From JBDTRY01 sp039931435 (lineage in GTDB: Bacteria; Acidobacteriota; Thermoanaerobaculia; Gp7-AA8), in the NCBI GenBank assembly GCA_039931435.1, contig JBDTRY010000007.1, positions 1 through 49,255 of the forward strand: DNA of 49,255 bases. Reading direction: 5' to 3'. The notes below the pieces were generated by a model. The model saw nothing but the letters and a program-made list of their open reading frames with translations, had not been told where the DNA came from and made no database searches. Both the position numbers and the translations under genes were made by a program. Positions 42,458 to 49,255 of the stretch are shown here, piece by piece. The stretch's first letter is position 1, and each line of letters opens with the position of its first letter.

Positions 42458-42734
42458 TGCTGGCAAAATGACTTCGCAGGCTTAACGCCATATCCGCATC
42501 GGTCCTTGTGATGGCACCATAAACAATTGGCTCCTCGGAGGCGAGGGACTGGTAAGTACGCTGGGGCCAGCTCTGGAATTCAACGGACTCGGCCATGTAC
42601 CGTCAGGACTACGTTCTTCGCGATCGAGGAGCTGATCTCCGAACTGCCAGGTTGTTCCTTCTCCAGGCCATTGTTCGCTCACTGCCGCGCAGCACTGGCA
42701 CAGCTCCCGCAGAAAAGCGCGCGGAGGCACGACT

Positions 42735-43574
42735 ATGAAATCCCTGCTCGCTCCCGTTCTGGTCATGATGCTCGCGACCTCTCTGTCCGCTGCCGTAACG
42801 CATCCGGCGAACCTGGTCGTGCCGCTGACGTTTTCCGCGAAGATCGTCATCCCTGCTGCGGCCAGCAAGTCCGGGGCGAACGGAACGTTTTTCCGTTCTG
42901 ACATCACGGTTCTCAACTTTGCCGATCACATGCAGCGGGTCCAGTTCCGGTGGCTGCCGCAGGGTGGCGGTGCCGGCTCGACGACCACTCTGGACATGCA
43001 GACATTCAACGGGCTGCGCTCAGGGGACTTCGTGGCTGAGGTGCTGAATCAGTCCGGCCTGGGCTCGATTCTCGTCACGGCAGTGACCAACGACGGTCTT
43101 GAGGACCCGAACGGACGGCTGTACGCGGCCTCGCGCATCTGGACTCCGCAGGCCGGCACGACCGGTACGACGTCGCAGAGTTTTCCCTCCGTTCCTTTCA
43201 CTTCGATTGATTCGCCTGCTGCCACGATCTTTGCCATGGGCGCAGCCGACGATCCGGACCGCTATCGTGTCAATGTGGGTATCGTCAATCTCGATCCGGT
43301 GAACACCCAGCAGTTTCAGATTGCGATTCCAACCGTGCTCGGTCCATCTCCCACGGTTGATGTAAGTATCCCGCCGATGTCCATGCAGCAGGTCGCGTTC
43401 GGGAACGGAGTTTCTCCGACGAGCCAGTTCAGTATCGTGAACAACAGTCCGGCGGGGAGCCGCTCCAACGCCTGGATCGCCTACGGCTCGACCGTTGACA
43501 ACGTGACTGGAGACGCATGGTCGGAGTTGGCGGTCACCGGGAACGATCTGGCGCGTCCGGCCGCGGGTCAGTAA
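42735..43574 (+). CDS. Secreted hypothetical protein
   Basis: The 279-residue protein has a cleavable signal peptide (about 1-19) and a beta-rich, low-charge mature part with repeated Thr/Asn/Gly segments. GGAGG before the ATG supports the start. No family is recognised. The 257 bases before it hold no gene that I can see. Confidence 0.72.
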   Translation: MKSLLAPVLVMMLATSLSAAVTHPANLVVPLTFSAKIVIPAAASKSGANGTFFRSDITVLNFADHMQRVQFRWLPQGGGAGSTTTLDMQTFNGLRSGDFVAEVLNQSGLGSILVTAVTNDGLEDPNGRLYAASRIWTPQAGTTGTTSQSFPSVPFTSIDSPAATIFAMGAADDPDRYRVNVGIVNLDPVNTQQFQIAIPTVLGPSPTVDVSIPPMSMQQVAFGNGVSPTSQFSIVNNSPAGSRSNAWIAYGSTVDNVTGDAWSELAVTGNDLARPAAGQ

Positions 43575-44078
43575 GGTTGCGGCCAGTCCCTCTCCCCGCC
43601 TGCGGGGAGAGGGTGCATCCTCATAGTCGAGCCGGGTGAGGGGACTTTGATCGTGCGGACAGGTTTCTTCTCTCGAGCGGGGGTACCTTCCTTGGCAAGC
43701 TTCTGAAGGTTGTCTCCTGACTGGTGACCCCCCCGGCGCGTCGGGTGGAACTGTTCGCACCGACCAAATCCCGCAAGCGGGGCGATGGGCTGAGTGAGAA
43801 TCGTTAACGATGCCCGCATGAGCAACCGGTCAAAACGAGACTCGGTTACTCTTCTCTACAAGTGGAAGAATTTTCCTTTGCTGCGACTTCTCAATTCCTG
43901 CGCGCCGCACGCGCTGGCTCGGACGTGTAAAAGTTTGCCCGGGCGGGGTTGACTGTATACGGGGTTCTGGGCAATTGTGGCGGCCGTCAGGTCCCTCTTC
44001 GATCCCGCAAAGTGTGACTGCTTTTCTCGGCCCTTCGCGGAGTCGGTCGTTCAAACCCGGTACAGGAGAGAGCAGTTC
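43575..44078. other. Non-coding region with a hairpin repeat
   Basis: There is a strong CCCTCTCCCCGC/GCGGGGAGAGGG hairpin (43588-43613) continued by GCCGGGTGAGGGG (to 43644). It has no U-tract, so it is not a classical terminator. The rest, to the RND adaptor start, shows no gene. A TTGACT lies near 43950 without a matched -10. Confidence 0.6.
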
Positions 44079-45185
44079 ATGAGATTTTCAAACCTTCCGG
44101 CGATCGCCTTCCTCTGCGTGGCGCTGCTCCCGGTGCGATGTGGTAAAGGCGGCCCCGAAGGCCCGGGCGCGGGCGGATTTCCTCCGATGGTGGTGCGCGT
44201 CGCTCCGGTGCAGATGCAGCCGGTGCGCGTGACCTCGGAGTACGTGGCCCAGATCAAGTCGCGCCGGTCTGTCGATATTCAGCCCCAGATCGAGGGGCAT
44301 GTGGCCAGGATTTATGTTCACGCCGGCCAGCATGTCAGCGCCTCGCAGCAGCTCATGCAGATCGATCCCGCCCGCCAGCAGCAGGCCGTGCGAGGATCCC
44401 AGGCCTCGCGTAGTGCGGCGGAAGCGGCATTGAAACTGGCCCGGCAGCAGAGGACGCGCATCGACGGTCTGTATAAGAGCGGAGTCGTGAGCAAACAGGA
44501 GCTCGATCAGGCTGACGCAAATCTCTCCTCCGCCCAGGCGCAGGTCAACAGTCTCGATTCCGAAGTGTCCGCACAGAGAGTCGAGCTTCGCTACTACAAC
44601 ATCACCGCACCATCCGCCGGCATCATCGGCGATATCCCGGCCCGGGAAGGCGATCTGGTGACCCCTTCCACGGTACTGACGACGCTCGATCAGAACTCTG
44701 CGCTGGAGGCCTACATCTCTGTGCCCATCGAGAAGGCCCCGCTGCTGCACAACGGAGTGCAGGTCGAGATTCTCGACGACAACGAGGAGGTTGTGGCCAC
44801 CGGCGCCATCAACTTCATCTCCCCTCGGGTCAGCGACGCTACGCAATCCATTCTGGCCAAGGCGGAGATCACCACCGGAAGCGAGCATCTCCGGCCGTCG
44901 CAGTTTTCTCGGGCCCGGGTCATCTGGTCGGTGCGCCAGTCACCGGTCGTTCCCACCACCGCAGTGACGCGGCTCGGCGGCAAACCGTTCGTTTTTGTAG
45001 CTGCCGACGCCGGCAAGGGACTGATTGTCCATCAGACGCCCGTGGAATTGGGAGAGCTGAGCGGCGACACCTACGAGATCACCAGTGGAATCAAGGCCGG
45101 GGAGACAGTGGTCGTGGCCGGTCTTCAGAAGTTGCGGGACGGTGCTCCCGTCCAGCCGGAAGCGGATAAGCCGGCGGGAAGCTGA
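44079..45185 (+). CDS. RND efflux adaptor (AcrA/MexA-like)
   Basis: The 368-residue membrane-fusion protein links the downstream RND pump to an outer channel. A hydrophobic signal with Cys at about 20 (LLPVRC) suggests a lipoprotein, although Arg at -1 is not a good lipobox. Lipoyl halves (SVDIQPQIEGHVARIYVHAGQHV and YNITAPSAGIIGD) flank a coiled-coil hairpin (about 95-160), followed by barrel and membrane-proximal domains. AGGAGA precedes the ATG at 44079. The pump starts three bases after the stop. No outer-membrane factor follows. Confidence 0.93.
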   Translation: MRFSNLPAIAFLCVALLPVRCGKGGPEGPGAGGFPPMVVRVAPVQMQPVRVTSEYVAQIKSRRSVDIQPQIEGHVARIYVHAGQHVSASQQLMQIDPARQQQAVRGSQASRSAAEAALKLARQQRTRIDGLYKSGVVSKQELDQADANLSSAQAQVNSLDSEVSAQRVELRYYNITAPSAGIIGDIPAREGDLVTPSTVLTTLDQNSALEAYISVPIEKAPLLHNGVQVEILDDNEEVVATGAINFISPRVSDATQSILAKAEITTGSEHLRPSQFSRARVIWSVRQSPVVPTTAVTRLGGKPFVFVAADAGKGLIVHQTPVELGELSGDTYEITSGIKAGETVVVAGLQKLRDGAPVQPEADKPAGS

Positions 45186-45188
45186 TTC

Positions 45189-48100
45189 ATGATCGATTTT
45201 TTCATCAAGCGGCCCATCTTCGCCACGGTCTGTTCGCTGATCATCATTCTCGTCGGCGCGATCTGCATACCCAGTCTGCCCATCGAGCAGTACCCGACCC
45301 TCGCTCCGCCCCAGGTGTCGATCTCCACGTTCTATAACGGCGCCAGTTCCGAGGTCGTGGAGTCGGCCGTAACCACGCCGCTCGAACAACAGATCAACGG
45401 CGTGGAGGGGATGAAGTACATCACCTCGTCCAGCGGTAACGACGGCAGTTCGACGGTCACCGTCACCTTCGACAGCAATCGCAACGTCGATGAGGCCGCG
45501 GTCGACGTTCAGAACCGCGTCGCCGCCGTACTGCCCCGGCTGCCGAACGAAGTGAAGCAGGTCGGTGTGAACGTCTCCAAGAGCACGGGAAACTTCATTC
45601 TGGCCATCGGGCTCTACGCCGACAAGGATCAGTACGACACGCTCTTCATGAGCAATTACGCCGACCGCTATATCCGGGATTCCGTGAGCCGGGTACGGGG
45701 CGTTGGCAACGTGCTCATCTTCGGCGAGCGGAAATACGCCATGCGTATCTGGCTGGATCCCGGCCGGATGACGGCACGACACATCACGGCAGACGATGTC
45801 GTCGGTGCCCTGCGGGAACAGAATATCCAGGTCGGAGCCGGACAGGTCGGGCAGTCCCCCGCTCCGAAAGGACAGCCCTACCAGATCAGCATCCGCGCCA
45901 TCGGACGGCTCGCCGATCCGGAAGACTTCGCGAACGTGATCGTGAAGAAGGGTGAAGGGGGAGACCTCGTCCGCATCCGCGACATCGGCCGCACGGAGCT
46001 GGGAGCTGAGAATTACAACACCACCTTCCGATTCAATGGCCACACCGGCATTGGTATGGGCGTGCTTCAGCTCAGCGGCGCGAATGCGCTCACCGTCGAC
46101 AAACAGGTTCTGGCCGTACTCAAGGATCTCTCGAAGTCGTTCCCTCCCGGCCTGAAGTACACGGTGGCCTTCGACGCCACGGAAGCGGTCAGCGAGTCCG
46201 TGCATGAAGTGGTGACGACGCTTCTCGGCGCGATTCTTCTCGTCGTGGCCGTCATCTTTCTCTTCCTGCAGACGGGACGCTCGACGATCATCCCGGCCAT
46301 CACCATTCCCGTGTCACTGATCGGCACGTTCGCCTTCGTGAAGATCTTCGGGTTTTCGATCAACACGCTGACACTCTTCGGACTGACGCTGGCCACGGGT
46401 CTCGTCGTCGACGACGCCATCGTGGTTATCGAGAACATCGAGCGGTTCATCGCCGAGAAGCGCATGACGCCCCGTGAGGCAGCCTCCGCTGCCATGGCCG
46501 AGGTTTCCGGTGCGGTCGTGGCCACCACGCTCGTGCTCATCGCCGTGTTCGTGCCCGTGGCTTTTTTCCCCGGAACGACTGGAATCGTTTACCGCCAGTT
46601 CTCGCTGACCATCGCCTTCTCCGTGGCCCTCTCGGCATTCAACGCCCTGACGCTCACTCCGGCACTCTCGGCCCTTCTGTTGCGGCTGCAGGACACCCAG
46701 CACAGCGGCGCCTTCTTCCGTCCCGTAAACCGGGCCATCGACGGTCTGCGTTCGTTCTACTCGCGCAGCCTGCGCGTGGTGACCTCACACAAGGCCCTGG
46801 CCGGCGTGGTCATGGTGGTTCTGCTGGCCCTCGGATACTGGCTCTTCCGTCATGTGCCTTCCAGCTTCGTGCCCGCAGAGGATCAGGGATATTTCTTCGT
46901 TCTCATCCAGGCGCCGGAAGGCTCCTCGCTGGAGGTCACCGACAACGTGGCGAAAGTTGCCGCTGCCGAGATTCGAAAGCTGCCCGAAATCGGCAATATC
47001 TTTTCCGTGACAGGATTCAGTTTCGGAGGGAGCGGCGCCAACAGAGGCATGCTCGTCATGAGTATGAAGCCGTGGAGCGAGCGCACGAGGCCCGAGCAGT
47101 CCGTGGACGGCGTCATCAACAGGCTGCGCGGACCTCTCTTCAATATCCCCGGCGCACTGATTTTCCCGTTCGCTCCTCCTGCCATTCAGGGTGTGGGTTC
47201 GTTCGGTGGATTCCAGTTCGTCGTCGAGGATCGACAGGGCTCAACTCCTGGCGCGCTGGCTGAAGCAGTCGGTGGAATCGTCGGGGAGAGCGCTCAGCAC
47301 AAGGAGCTGCAGGGACTGTTCTCGTCGTTCACCGCCAACGATCCGCAGCTGCTGGTCACCGCGGACCGCGACAAGGCCAAGTCCCTGGGGATCTCCATCG
47401 ATCAGATCTTTTCCACGCTGCAGGTGCTGATGGGGTCTTCGTACGTGAACGATTTCGATTTTGCCAATCGTGCCTACCGCGTCTACGTACAGTCGGATGA
47501 AAAATTCCGGGCCAGCGCCAGGAGAATCGGACAGTACAACGTGCGTTCAGACAGTGGCGAGATGGTGCCGCTGGAGTCGCTGGTGAAGGTGAATGAGACT
47601 GTCTCGCCGCAGACGATTTCTCACTACAACCTTTTCCGTTCCGCGGAGATCGACGGCAGCGCGGCGCCTGGATTCAGCACCGGTTCGGCCATGAAGATCA
47701 TGGAGCAGATCGCAGGGAAAGTACTTCCCCAGGGTTTCGCTTACGAATGGACGGGACTTTCTCAGGAAGAGATCGAGTCCGGTCGACAGACCGCGGTGAT
47801 TTTCCTGCTCTCACTCGTGTTTGTTTTCCTCGTTCTGTCGGCACAGTACGAGAGCTTTGTCCTGCCGCTGATCATCATGCTCGGCGTGCCGTTCGGGATC
47901 GTCGGTGCTCTGGCGGCACAGGCCTCGCGCGGACTTCAGAACGACATCTTCTTCCAGGTAGGACTGGTGATGCTCATCGGACTGTCCAGCAAGAACGCCA
48001 TTCTCATCGTGGAGTTCGCCGAGCAGCTCCGTGAAAAGGGCAACTCGGTCGTGGAAGCGGCGCTGGAAGCTGCTGCCATCCGCCTTCGCCCGATTCTCAT

Positions 48101-48344
48101 GACCTCGCTGGCCTTCATCCTCGGTGTTGCCCCGTTACTCGTGGCCAGCGGCGCGGGGAAGGGCAGTCGCCATTCGCTGGGCACCGCAGTGTTCGGCGGC
48201 ATGATCGTCTCCACAGTATTGAATCTGTACTTCATCCCGGTTCTATACATTGCCGTTGAAACGATGCGCGAAGGCGTGACCAACCGCCGGCGCGCAAAGC
48301 GGGAATCGAAGGCGGCAATGTCTGGCGAGGAAGTGAACGCCTGA
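45189..48344 (+). CDS. RND multidrug efflux transporter (HAE1, AcrB-like)
   Basis: This is a 1051-residue trimeric inner-membrane pump of the hydrophobe/amphiphile efflux family. It starts MIDFFIKRPIFA. TM4 carries the proton-relay Asp pair in GLVVDDAIVVIEN, and TM10 the Lys in GLSSKNAILIVEF. Two large periplasmic loops (about 35-330 and 560-870) are intact, as are LTPALSALLL and PAEDQGYFF. It is a drug/solvent-type rather than a metal-type pump. It is co-transcribed with the adaptor. TolC-like genes must lie elsewhere. Confidence 0.96.
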   Translation: MIDFFIKRPIFATVCSLIIILVGAICIPSLPIEQYPTLAPPQVSISTFYNGASSEVVESAVTTPLEQQINGVEGMKYITSSSGNDGSSTVTVTFDSNRNVDEAAVDVQNRVAAVLPRLPNEVKQVGVNVSKSTGNFILAIGLYADKDQYDTLFMSNYADRYIRDSVSRVRGVGNVLIFGERKYAMRIWLDPGRMTARHITADDVVGALREQNIQVGAGQVGQSPAPKGQPYQISIRAIGRLADPEDFANVIVKKGEGGDLVRIRDIGRTELGAENYNTTFRFNGHTGIGMGVLQLSGANALTVDKQVLAVLKDLSKSFPPGLKYTVAFDATEAVSESVHEVVTTLLGAILLVVAVIFLFLQTGRSTIIPAITIPVSLIGTFAFVKIFGFSINTLTLFGLTLATGLVVDDAIVVIENIERFIAEKRMTPREAASAAMAEVSGAVVATTLVLIAVFVPVAFFPGTTGIVYRQFSLTIAFSVALSAFNALTLTPALSALLLRLQDTQHSGAFFRPVNRAIDGLRSFYSRSLRVVTSHKALAGVVMVVLLALGYWLFRHVPSSFVPAEDQGYFFVLIQAPEGSSLEVTDNVAKVAAAEIRKLPEIGNIFSVTGFSFGGSGANRGMLVMSMKPWSERTRPEQSVDGVINRLRGPLFNIPGALIFPFAPPAIQGVGSFGGFQFVVEDRQGSTPGALAEAVGGIVGESAQHKELQGLFSSFTANDPQLLVTADRDKAKSLGISIDQIFSTLQVLMGSSYVNDFDFANRAYRVYVQSDEKFRASARRIGQYNVRSDSGEMVPLESLVKVNETVSPQTISHYNLFRSAEIDGSAAPGFSTGSAMKIMEQIAGKVLPQGFAYEWTGLSQEEIESGRQTAVIFLLSLVFVFLVLSAQYESFVLPLIIMLGVPFGIVGALAAQASRGLQNDIFFQVGLVMLIGLSSKNAILIVEFAEQLREKGNSVVEAALEAAAIRLRPILMTSLAFILGVAPLLVASGAGKGSRHSLGTAVFGGMIVSTVLNLYFIPVLYIAVETMREGVTNRRRAKRESKAAMSGEEVNA

Positions 48345-48497
48345 AGCGGATCTGCTGGATGGAGACCGTCGCAGGGATTCGGAAAACTGCTGTGGTAGCA
48401 TGGCCGCCCGGCGAGGAGACTCAGTGCTCGTGCCTTCCCGGCGCGATTCGCCTCCCGCTCTTGCCACGGTAATTGCATGACGTTCCAGACCTGACCA

Positions 48498-48908
48498 ATG
48501 GCCCTTTTTGCAAAAGAAACGACCCCGATGCCGAAAGCGAGCACGGAGGTGCACGAACCCCGAAGCCGGCACGTGTCGGTCATCGGACCGGACATCATGA
48601 TCGACGGCTCCGTCACCGGCCGGGAGAATCTGATGGTCGAAGGGGAGTTGCACGGGTCGGTGAAGCTGGAGAGCGACCTGCGCATCGGCTCGCACGCCCG
48701 GATGGAAGCGACCATCCATGCACGGAACGTGGCCGTCGAAGGAACTGTGATCGGCGACGTTTCCGCCGACCAGAAGATTGAATTGGTGTCGACGGCACGG
48801 GTTGACGGCAACATGAAGGCTCCGAAGATCGTCATTGCCGAGGGAGCGAAATTCCGCGGCTCGGTGGACATGGGCTCCGAACCCCCGAAGTCCACTTCCA
48901 CGAAGTGA
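48498..48908 (+). CDS. Bactofilin
   Basis: The 136-residue polymer-forming cytoskeletal protein (DUF583) has a right-handed beta-helix domain (about 27-118). It is made of short repeats with conserved Gly-hydrophobic pattern (VTGRENLMVEGELHGSV, GTVIGDVSA, VDGNMKAP). The ends are short and disordered. Bactofilins self-assemble without nucleotide and scaffold cell-wall or polar proteins; the partner here is unknown. Confidence 0.9.
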   Translation: MALFAKETTPMPKASTEVHEPRSRHVSVIGPDIMIDGSVTGRENLMVEGELHGSVKLESDLRIGSHARMEATIHARNVAVEGTVIGDVSADQKIELVSTARVDGNMKAPKIVIAEGAKFRGSVDMGSEPPKSTSTK

Positions 48909-48968
48909 AATTCTGCAACCAGTCTTCCGACGGAACGCCGCCGAACCACGGCCGGCGAAGGAGAACAG

Positions 48969-49255
48969 ATGGCTTCCACCATGACCGAGAAGGGATCGCC
49001 AGGGTACGATCTGCGCGAGACCCGTGATTACCAGAACTTCATCGACGGCGAATGGGTTGCATCCTCTTCGTCAAAAACGTTCGAGAATCGCAACCCCGCC
49101 AACACCTCCGATCTGATCGGTACCTTCCAGGAGTCGAATGCCGAAGATGTCGATCGCGCTGTTCAGGCTGCGCATCGCGCCTTTCTGAAGTGGCGGCTCG
49201 TTCCTGGTCCCCGGCGCGGCGAGTTGATCTACAGGGTCGCGGAAATCCTCAAACG
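48969..49255 (+). CDS. Aldehyde dehydrogenase, 5' part
   Basis: The first 95 codons are present and the gene runs off the window. Residues from about 22 (FIDGEWVASSSSKTFENRNPAN) to the end (GELIYRVAEIL) match the N-terminal NAD(P)-binding region of ALDH enzymes; the pattern with RLVPGPRRGE recalls semialdehyde dehydrogenases. The active site lies outside the window. A ribosome site AAGGAG precedes the ATG. Confidence 0.9.
   Translation, partial: MASTMTEKGSPGYDLRETRDYQNFIDGEWVASSSSKTFENRNPANTSDLIGTFQESNAEDVDRAVQAAHRAFLKWRLVPGPRRGELIYRVAEILK

Noticed and set aside
42527..42901. Small plus-strand frame before the secreted hypothetical
   Set aside because: It overlaps the well-supported gene at 42735 and has no ribosome site or similarity.

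Overview
The window is GC-rich, densely coded chromosomal DNA from a Gram-negative bacterium. Evidence for this is an AcrB-type RND pump, lipoproteins, SurA/PpiC-type chaperones, a Tat-exported molybdoenzyme and a bactofilin. The long two-module MacB-type permease, the mfd/PpiC/SurA cluster, the GTG/TTG starts and the abundant short palindromic intergenic repeats would fit Acidobacteriota or a close relative. That placement is inference; there is no rRNA in the window. All three tRNA genes encode CCA.

Layout. 0.3-2 kb: fatty-acid synthesis genes fabD-fabG. 2.1-7.3 kb, minus strand: a small lipoprotein, a polytopic glycosyltransferase-like protein, an ATP-grasp enzyme, tRNA-Arg, a PAP2 phosphatase and a four-repeat membrane protein. 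7.7-8.4 kb: tRNA-Thr and a type IV pilin-like protein. 8.9-11.3 kb: the operon rpsF-rpsR-DUF2232-rplI, closed by a clear terminator. 11.4-14.4 kb: a surface-glycan-type methyltransferase overlapping a large membrane protein. 14.8-16.2 kb: SDR plus rhomboid protease. 16.4-18.6 kb: ilvE and radC. 18.7-24.2 kb: mfd followed by two peptidyl-prolyl isomerases. 24.9-27.4 kb: lytic transglycosylase and GNAT. 27.7-28.7 kb: a tyrosine recombinase. 29-31 kb: a dicarboxylate/glutamate-type symporter and an acidic hypothetical. 31.2-34.3 kb: tRNA-Gly, a MarR regulator, an MsrP-type molybdoenzyme with a partner protein, and a MazEF-like toxin-antitoxin pair. 34.5-40.5 kb: a VOC protein, then a MetR-like regulator divergent from an adaptor/ATPase/permease efflux operon whose ATPase and permease each carry a frameshift. 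40.6-43.6 kb: a DUF2207 protein and a secreted hypothetical. 44-48.4 kb: an intact RND adaptor and pump. 48.5 kb to the end: bactofilin and the 5' part of an aldehyde dehydrogenase.

The most interesting signals are non-coding. (1) Two spaced palindromes with the core TTGCA-N3-TGCAA, 62 bp apart, precede msrP near a MarR gene. (2) A TGAA-N5-TTCA site, the known MetR recognition pattern, lies between the MetR-like gene and the decaying efflux operon. (3) Several families of palindromic repeats occur: REPIN-like pairs, a 118-bp element with terminal inverted repeats, paired 49-bp elements, and heptamer arrays that can fold into a long hairpin in front of rpsF. I see no phage, plasmid, CRISPR array or complete insertion sequence, and no clearly new multi-gene system.
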